Assembly: GCA_947454695.1 (NCBI GenBank)
Contig: CANGMW010000059.1
Coordinates: 1 to 10,902, forward strand
Length of the DNA stretch: 10,902 nt
Direction: 5' to 3'
DNA from: Comamonadaceae bacterium
GTDB taxonomy: Bacteria > Pseudomonadota > Gammaproteobacteria > Burkholderiales > Burkholderiaceae_C
Shown: one piece after another, positions 6,719-10,902 of the stretch
Layout of the letters: the number at the start of each line of letters is the position of its first letter
How positions within the stretch are numbered: position 1 is the stretch's first letter
The notes under the pieces: generated by a model
Told to the model about the DNA's origin: nothing
Databases searched by the model: none
What the model saw: only the letters and a program-made list of their open reading frames with translations
Position numbers and translations under genes: made by a program

Positions 6719-7375
6719 ATGCTTCGATTCCTTGTTTTGTTGCTGCTTCTGGCCAATGGCCTGTACTTCGGTTGGACGCAGGGTTTTTTCAAAACCTACG
6801 GCTGGGCGCCGAGAGAGCCGTCCGAGCCACAAAGGCTTCAGCAGCAGATCAAACCGGAGGCCATTAATGTGCTCGCCCCGGAGGATCGGCGCGCAGTAGC
6901 GGCTGCAACGTCCGCTCCCACCAAGTCCTCCGAATGTCTCAAGAGTGGTTTGATCGCGGCCCCCCGATTGGAGAGCGTGCGCCGTGCACTCAATGCTTGG
7001 CCTGAAGGGACATGGCAGCTTGACGCGGTGGCGGAGTCGGGACGCTGGATGGTTTACATGGGCAAATTCGCCAACGCCGAAGCGCAAGCCAAAAAGCGGG
7101 CTGAGCTTGAGCGACTCAACGTCAAGATGGAGCCGCTGCAAAACGCCGATTGGGAATTGGGCTTGTCCTTGGGCGGCTACCCATCACAAGCCTTGGCAGA
7201 CGAAGCGCTGGCGGCTTTGCAAAAACGCGGTGTACGCACTGCACGTGTGGTGCAAGAGCTATCGGGCAAGCAGGGCAGTGTGCTGACCATCGCGGCCTTA
7301 GACGATGCGCTGCGAGCACGTGTGGCCGCGCTCAAACCGGTGCTCGGTGGTGTTGAGCTCTCAAGCTGCCCTTGA
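6719..7375 (+). CDS. Membrane-anchored SPOR-domain protein
   Basis: SPOR domains bind peptidoglycan stripped of stem peptides, typically at the division septum. The 218-residue protein starts with a very hydrophobic segment (MLRFLVLLLLLANGLYFGW, 1-19) that looks like a membrane anchor, followed by a Gln/Ala/Pro-rich spacer and a C-terminal domain with the two-fold SPOR pattern: WMVYMGKFANAEAQAKKRAEL (about 110-130) and LGLSLGGYPSQALADEAL (about 147-164) followed by GVRTARVV. Two cysteines (73, 217) might form a periplasmic disulfide. Two in-frame starts exist; I prefer ATG 6719, 13 bp after birA, over the one at 6686, which overlaps birA and adds 11 residues before the anchor. The ribosome site is weak. 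The SPOR call rests on pattern, not on a strict motif. Confidence 0.8.
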   Translation: MLRFLVLLLLLANGLYFGWTQGFFKTYGWAPREPSEPQRLQQQIKPEAINVLAPEDRRAVAAATSAPTKSSECLKSGLIAAPRLESVRRALNAWPEGTWQLDAVAESGRWMVYMGKFANAEAQAKKRAELERLNVKMEPLQNADWELGLSLGGYPSQALADEALAALQKRGVRTARVVQELSGKQGSVLTIAALDDALRARVAALKPVLGGVELSSCP

Positions 7376-7435
7376 GCACAGGGTTGGCGCGATACAAGGG
7401 CCTACACAACAACGAAGTCAGACGGCCAGCGCGCC

Positions 7436-8896
7436 TCACGCGCGCAGGGATGTCGGGTGATCCCGGTGGATGTCAAAACGCACGGTGAATTGCGCGCCCG
7501 GTGAGCTATGGCCCGGTCGGGTGTCTTCTACCGTGATGGTGGCCTGGTGCTGACGCGCAATCTCTTGCGCAATTGGCAACCCAAGGCCTGAGCCATCCGC
7601 ATCGACATCCAGCGCGCGGTAAAACGGTTGGAACACCAACTCCCGCTCAGAGGCCGCAATGCCGGGGCCCGAGTCTTCAACCTGCAACACCAGCACGCGG
7701 CCAAACGGGTCCGCCAGGACGCGCGCAGTGATCACACCGGGCGCGTCGACGCTAGAAGGCGTGTAGTTGATGGCATTGATGACCAAGTTGCGGATGAGCT
7801 CTTTGAGCAAGGTAGGGTTGCCTTCCAGCGCCACGCCCGGTGTGCCGGGTTGAGCGCCTTCCAGCCCTAGATCAATGTGCTTGTCCATGGCCAGTGGCAC
7901 ACAGTCTTGCACCACCTCCAGCGTCAGTTCCGCCAAGTCGCAATGCTGGCGGTTCATGGCGCTCACATTGCCTTCGGCGCGGGCCAAGGCCAGCAATTGG
8001 TTCACGGTGTGGGTGGCACGAATGGACGAGCGCACGATTTGCTGCATGGACTGCTTGAGTTCTTCGGTGCTGGTGCCATCGCGTTGGGCCAGATCGGCTT
8101 GCATGCGCAAACCGGCCAAAGGCGTTTTGAGTTGGTGCGCCGCATCCGCCAGAAAGCGTTTTTGGGTGGCCATCGATTCGGTTAGGCGCGCCAGCAAATC
8201 GTTGACGGACGCCACCAGGGGCGCGACTTCCATCGGAACGGCTTGCGTGTCCAGAGGGCTCAAGTCGTCGGGCTTGCGCGCGCGGATACGTTCTTCGAGC
8301 TGGTTAAGCGGTTTGATCGCTTGCACCAGGGCCAGCCAGACCAGCAGCACGGCCACGGGCAAGGTCACAAACTGGGGCAGCATCACCCCTTTGATGATCT
8401 CTGCGGCCAGGACCGAGCGTTTGTCCAGTGTCTCAGCCACTTGGACCAGCGCGAGCTTGCTGTCGGGCAGGTTCAGCGGCACCCACATGTACGCGATACG
8501 CACACTGGTACCGCGGTACTCGTCGTCGCGCAAGGCCACTTGGCCCGGGGCGATTTTTTCTTCATCCGACGGCCAGGGCAAGTCGCGCTCACCGCTGAGG
8601 TAAACCCCTGTGGGGCCCAAGACCTGGTAGTACACCGTGTCGGCGTCATCGGCGCGCAGCAATTCACGTGCCGGCAAGGGCAGGTTGAACTGCACATGGT
8701 GCTGGTTGACCATCACCAACTGCGCCAAGGCGTTGACGTTGTACTCCAGCGCCCGGTCAAAAGGCTTGCCGGCAATGCCTTGTGCCACCAGCCAGGTCAG
8801 CACCAGGCTGATGGGCCACAGCAGCAGCAGTGGCGTGAGCATCCAGTCCAGGATTTCGCCAAACAGCGAGCGCTGCTCGCGCTTGAAAAGTTTCAT
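7436..8896 (-). CDS. Sensor histidine kinase, TctE-like
   Basis: Inner-membrane kinase of a two-component system, 486 residues. Two membrane segments (about 18-40 and 171-193) flank a periplasmic sensor of about 130 residues of the type found in TctE-like kinases, then a short HAMP-like stretch. The phospho-accepting His is residue 254 in FLADAAHQLKTPLAGLR. The ATPase domain has the N box (LIRNLVINAINYTP, 367-380), G1 (VEDSGPGI, 406-413), the F box (FQPFYRA) and G2 (GSGLGLPIAQEIA, 435-447). The ATG directly abuts the stop codon of the regulator gene upstream (TAAATG), implying translational coupling. TctE senses tricarboxylates such as citrate; no tricarboxylate transporter gene is in the window, so the ligand here is unknown. 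It converges on the SPOR gene with no clear terminator in the 60 bp between. Confidence 0.93.
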   Translation of the reverse strand: MKLFKREQRSLFGEILDWMLTPLLLLWPISLVLTWLVAQGIAGKPFDRALEYNVNALAQLVMVNQHHVQFNLPLPARELLRADDADTVYYQVLGPTGVYLSGERDLPWPSDEEKIAPGQVALRDDEYRGTSVRIAYMWVPLNLPDSKLALVQVAETLDKRSVLAAEIIKGVMLPQFVTLPVAVLLVWLALVQAIKPLNQLEERIRARKPDDLSPLDTQAVPMEVAPLVASVNDLLARLTESMATQKRFLADAAHQLKTPLAGLRMQADLAQRDGTSTEELKQSMQQIVRSSIRATHTVNQLLALARAEGNVSAMNRQHCDLAELTLEVVQDCVPLAMDKHIDLGLEGAQPGTPGVALEGNPTLLKELIRNLVINAINYTPSSVDAPGVITARVLADPFGRVLVLQVEDSGPGIAASERELVFQPFYRALDVDADGSGLGLPIAQEIARQHQATITVEDTRPGHSSPGAQFTVRFDIHRDHPTSLRA

Positions 8897-9571
8897 TTAG
8901 CTGGGAATTTTCTCTAAGCAGTAGCCCAGACCACGCACGGTCGCGATGCGGATGGGGCCCTTCTCGATTTTTTTGCGCAAGCGGTGGATGTAGACCTCGA
9001 TGGCGTTGTTGCTCACCTCTTCACCCCATTCGCACAAACGCTCCACCAGCTGGTCTTTGCTGACCAGGCGGCCCGTGCGTTGCAACAGCACTTCGAGCAA
9101 ACCCAATTCACGCGCTGACAACTCCACCATCTTGCCGTCAATGGTGGCCACCCGGCCGGCCTGGTCGTAGACCAAGGGGCCGTGCTTGATGTTGCTGCTC
9201 GCACCTCCCATGCCGCGACGTACCAAGGCGCGTACGCGCGCTTCGAGTTCTTGCAGGCTAAAGGGCTTGGCCATGTAGTCGTCAGCGCCGTAATCCAAGC
9301 CTTTGACACGCTCCTCAACGCTGTCGGCGGCGGTGAGGATGAGCACGGGCAAGGTGGAGCCGCGGGCACGGAGTTTTTTGAGCACTTCCAAACCGTGCAG
9401 ACGCGGCAGGCCCAAATCCAAAATCAGAAGATCGAATTCTGTGTTGGTCATCAAGGCCGCATCGGCCTCGGTTCCGCTGGCGACGTGGTTGACGGCTGCG
9501 CCCGAGCTGCGCAAGGTGCGCAACAGGCCATCGGCCAAGACCTGGTCATCCTCTGCGATCAGAATTCTCAT
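8897..9571 (-). CDS. OmpR/PhoB-family response regulator, TctD-like
   Basis: Partner of the kinase just downstream: a 224-residue DNA-binding regulator. The receiver domain has the acidic pocket Asp8/Asp9, the phospho-acceptor Asp52 in LILDLGLPR, Thr80, and Lys102 in DDYMAKPF. The C-terminal winged helix (about 130-222) has VELSARELGLLEVLLQR, the recognition-helix region SNNAIEVYIHRLRKK and the wing IATVRGLGYCLE. The start is certain: ATG 9571 has AGGAGA 6 bp upstream (9578-9583 on the opposite strand). It comes first in the operon, with kinase second and no gap. The 114 bp upstream hold a 15-bp inverted repeat that might be a control site. Resemblance to TctD (and more loosely QseB/PmrA) is from pattern only; target genes are not visible here. 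Confidence 0.95.
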   Translation of the reverse strand: MRILIAEDDQVLADGLLRTLRSSGAAVNHVASGTEADAALMTNTEFDLLILDLGLPRLHGLEVLKKLRARGSTLPVLILTAADSVEERVKGLDYGADDYMAKPFSLQELEARVRALVRRGMGGASSNIKHGPLVYDQAGRVATIDGKMVELSARELGLLEVLLQRTGRLVSKDQLVERLCEWGEEVSNNAIEVYIHRLRKKIEKGPIRIATVRGLGYCLEKIPS

Positions 9572-9644
9572 GGTTTGTCTCCTGGGCTGCGCGGCGCTGG
9601 TTTGTTTTGCCGTCCCTGTGATGAGGCCGATTTTAGGCCCGTCC

Positions 9645-9659
9645 TTCAGGCTGCCTGAA
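9645..9659. promoter_or_regulatory. 15-bp inverted repeat upstream of the response regulator
   Basis: TTCAGG CTG CCTGAA: perfect 6-bp arms around 3 bases, 26 bp past the MarR stop and 73 bp before the regulator's start. No T-run follows on either strand in the direction needed for a terminator (on the - strand the Ts come before the hairpin), so a binding site is more likely than an intrinsic terminator. Function unknown. Confidence 0.4.
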
Positions 9660-9685
9660 AAAAGGTGCGCAAACGGTTCGCTGCA

Positions 9686-10165
9686 TCAGGCCGCGTAGGC
9701 TTCCAGCCCCAGCGCGATCACGGTAGCCACCTCATCGCCCACGGCTTGCCGCAACTCGGCCTCGGCCTGAGTCACCGCCTGCTCGAAAGCCCGCAGCCAC
9801 GCTAAGCCGTCTGGCGTGAACACCACCCGCTTGGCGCGGGCGTCGCGCACATCGGCTTCGCGTCGGACCAAGCCCCAGGCCTCGCATTGCGTGAGCAACT
9901 GTCCCATGGCCTGTTTGCTCATGCCGGCCAGCTCGGCCAGTTCCGTCAAGCGCGAGCCTTGCAGCGACAAATGACGGGTGATGTGGATGTGGGCCGCGCT
10001 GACCTGACCGCGGGCGGCCAGGTTGGACAGCGCCAAAGGCACGTCCACATTGCCGGCCATGAGCTGCAAGACGCGCTCGTCAAAGCGGCGCATGGACAGC
10101 CCCAGCAAGCGACCCAGATGGGTTTGCCGCCAACCATCTTCTACCGGGGGTGTATTTTTGGACAT
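9686..10165 (-). CDS. MarR-family transcriptional regulator
   Basis: A 159-residue winged-helix regulator. MarR proteins are dimers that usually repress nearby genes and let go when a small ligand binds or a cysteine is oxidised. The DNA-binding core is clear: LTELAELAGMSKQAMGQLLTQCEAWGLVRREADVRDARAKRVVFTPDG, i.e. helix-turn-helix, recognition helix, then the wing with the conserved D-R-A-K/R pattern; dimerising helices lie at both ends. Two in-frame starts are possible. I prefer ATG 10165 (MSKNTPP): the ATG at 10201 would add 12 residues encoded by AT-rich, promoter-like sequence. A TACTAT -10-like element ends 6 bp before ATG 10165 and no ribosome site is seen, so a leaderless message is possible. 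The gene is divergent from recA; its ligand and targets are unknown. Confidence 0.88.
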   Translation of the reverse strand: MSKNTPPVEDGWRQTHLGRLLGLSMRRFDERVLQLMAGNVDVPLALSNLAARGQVSAAHIHITRHLSLQGSRLTELAELAGMSKQAMGQLLTQCEAWGLVRREADVRDARAKRVVFTPDGLAWLRAFEQAVTQAEAELRQAVGDEVATVIALGLEAYAA

Positions 10166-10200
10166 GCTTAAATAGTAATGCAAACTGACTAAAAAAACCA

Positions 10201-10229
10201 TTTACCTGAACCAACAACCCTACTAAACT
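10201..10229 (+). promoter_or_regulatory. Possible recA sigma-70 promoter
   Basis: TTTACC (10201-10206) and TAAACT (10224-10229) each match four of six bases of the -35 and -10 consensus with an ideal 17-bp spacer. The predicted start, near 10236, falls inside the LexA box, which suits repression by LexA. Individually the elements are weak. Confidence 0.4.
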
Positions 10230-10248
10230 ACTGTTCAAGCATCCAGTC
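10229..10248. promoter_or_regulatory. LexA (SOS) box upstream of recA
   Basis: TACTGTTCAAGCATCCAGTC has the CTGT-N8-aCAG form of the LexA site used in gamma- and betaproteobacteria, with one mismatch (CCAG for ACAG). It is 56 bp upstream of the recA start and overlaps the predicted promoter. Position and sequence together make this convincing. Confidence 0.75.
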
Positions 10249-10304
10249 TGTGAATAAAGCCAGAGGGTGCGACAACCTCAACATTGAACCTCAAGGAGAC
10301 GACC

Positions 10305-10902
10305 ATGGACGCAGCAGTCAAAGGCCAAAACGCCGCCAACAGCGAAAAAACCAAAGCTTTGCAGGCCGCATTAGCGCAAATCGAGAAGCAATTCGGCAAA
10401 GGCACCATCATGCGTCTGGGCGAGGGCGAGGTGATCGAGGACATCCAGGTGGTGTCCACCGGTTCGCTGGGCCTGGACATTGCCTTGGGCGTGGGCGGTT
10501 TGCCGCGCGGTCGCGTCATCGAAATTTACGGCCCGGAGTCGTCCGGCAAAACCACGCTGACGCTGCAAGTCATCAGCGAGATGCAAAAAATCGGCGGCAC
10601 CTGCGCCTTTGTGGATGCCGAGCACGCCTTGGACATTCAGTACGCGCAGAAGCTGGGCGTGAACTTGCAAGACCTCTTGATCAGCCAGCCCGACACCGGC
10701 GAGCAGGCACTGGAGATTGTGGACAGCCTGGTGCGCTCCGGCGCGGTGGATCTGGTGGTCGTGGACTCGGTGGCGGCACTCACCCCCAAGGCCGAGCTCG
10801 AAGGCGAAATGGGCGACAGCCTGCCCGGTTTGCAAGCGCGACTGATGAGCCAAGCACTGCGCAAGCTCACCGCCACCATCAAGAAAACCAACTGCACGGT
10901 CA
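10305..10902 (+). CDS. recA: Recombinase RecA, N-terminal part (3' end outside window)
   Basis: RecA forms filaments on single-stranded DNA, drives strand exchange in homologous recombination and triggers LexA self-cleavage in the SOS response. The first 199 codons are present, of about 345-355 usual. Seen are the N-terminal polymerisation helix (ALQAALAQIEKQFGKGTIM), Walker A GPESSGKT (76-83), the catalytic Glu106 in VDAEHALD, Walker B LVVVDSV (150-156) and the L1 DNA-binding loop PKAELEGEMGDS (161-172). The ATG at 10305 has a strong ribosome site, AAGGAG (10293-10298), 6 bp upstream. A LexA box and a plausible promoter precede it. The frame is open to the window's last base. The MarR gene is divergent on the other side. 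Confidence 0.98.
   Translation, partial: MDAAVKGQNAANSEKTKALQAALAQIEKQFGKGTIMRLGEGEVIEDIQVVSTGSLGLDIALGVGGLPRGRVIEIYGPESSGKTTLTLQVISEMQKIGGTCAFVDAEHALDIQYAQKLGVNLQDLLISQPDTGEQALEIVDSLVRSGAVDLVVVDSVAALTPKAELEGEMGDSLPGLQARLMSQALRKLTATIKKTNCTV

Noticed and set aside
7429..7443. GCGCG/CGCGC hairpin near the end of the kinase gene as a terminator for the SPOR gene
   Set aside because: Only a 5-bp stem, no T-run on either strand, and part of it is kinase coding sequence.
8243..8917. Open frame on the + strand (224 residues) opposite the sensor kinase
   Set aside because: His/Gln-rich and without family motifs; a shadow of the kinase gene, which has every catalytic box in place.
9645..9665. Hairpin after the MarR gene as an intrinsic terminator
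   Set aside because: On the - strand, the direction of the gene, the T-run comes before the hairpin rather than after it.

Overview
The window is an ordinary-looking, GC-rich (about 60%) chromosomal stretch, most likely from a Burkholderiales bacterium of the Comamonadaceae type (Limnohabitans, Rhodoferax or Polaromonas relatives). That placement is an inference from gene content: a long TopB carrying a SWIB tail, a SET-domain protein, a BirA without a repressor domain next to a SPOR-domain protein, and a TctDE-like pair plus MarR gene beside recA. I see no tRNA, rRNA, CRISPR array, insertion sequence or phage gene. No gene-free stretch exceeds 300 bases.

Layout. 1-2140 (+): the 3' part of transketolase, then a complete GAPDH gene; the two are close enough to be co-transcribed, and a strong hairpin with T-runs on both strands closes the unit. 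2234-5137 (-): a 967-residue type IA topoisomerase of the TopB class, with two four-cysteine zinc motifs, a histone-H1-like Lys/Ala linker and a C-terminal SWIB domain. 5138-5239: a short divergent promoter region dominated by a 49-bp alternating purine-pyrimidine tract that contains a perfect 20-bp palindrome. 5240-7375 (+): a tight series of a SET-domain putative protein-lysine methyltransferase with a Lys-rich tail, a monofunctional biotin-protein ligase, and a membrane-anchored SPOR-domain protein. 7436-9571 (-): a response regulator and sensor kinase that abut exactly (TAAATG). 9686-10165 (-): a MarR-type regulator. 10305-end (+): the first 199 codons of recA, preceded by a convincing LexA (SOS) box.

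Working together. tkt and gap serve central carbon metabolism. The kinase-regulator pair forms one operon, probably sensing a small carboxylate, although no transport genes are in view. recA is probably LexA-controlled and is divergent from the MarR gene. The most unusual part is the middle: a topoisomerase fused to a SWIB domain sits back to back with a SET-domain methyltransferase. Both domains are best known from eukaryotic chromatin proteins and both occur in Chlamydia. The shared promoter region has a sequence type prone to form Z-DNA or a cruciform under negative supercoiling. A functional link between the two genes is my inference; the domains and the tract are read directly from the sequence.
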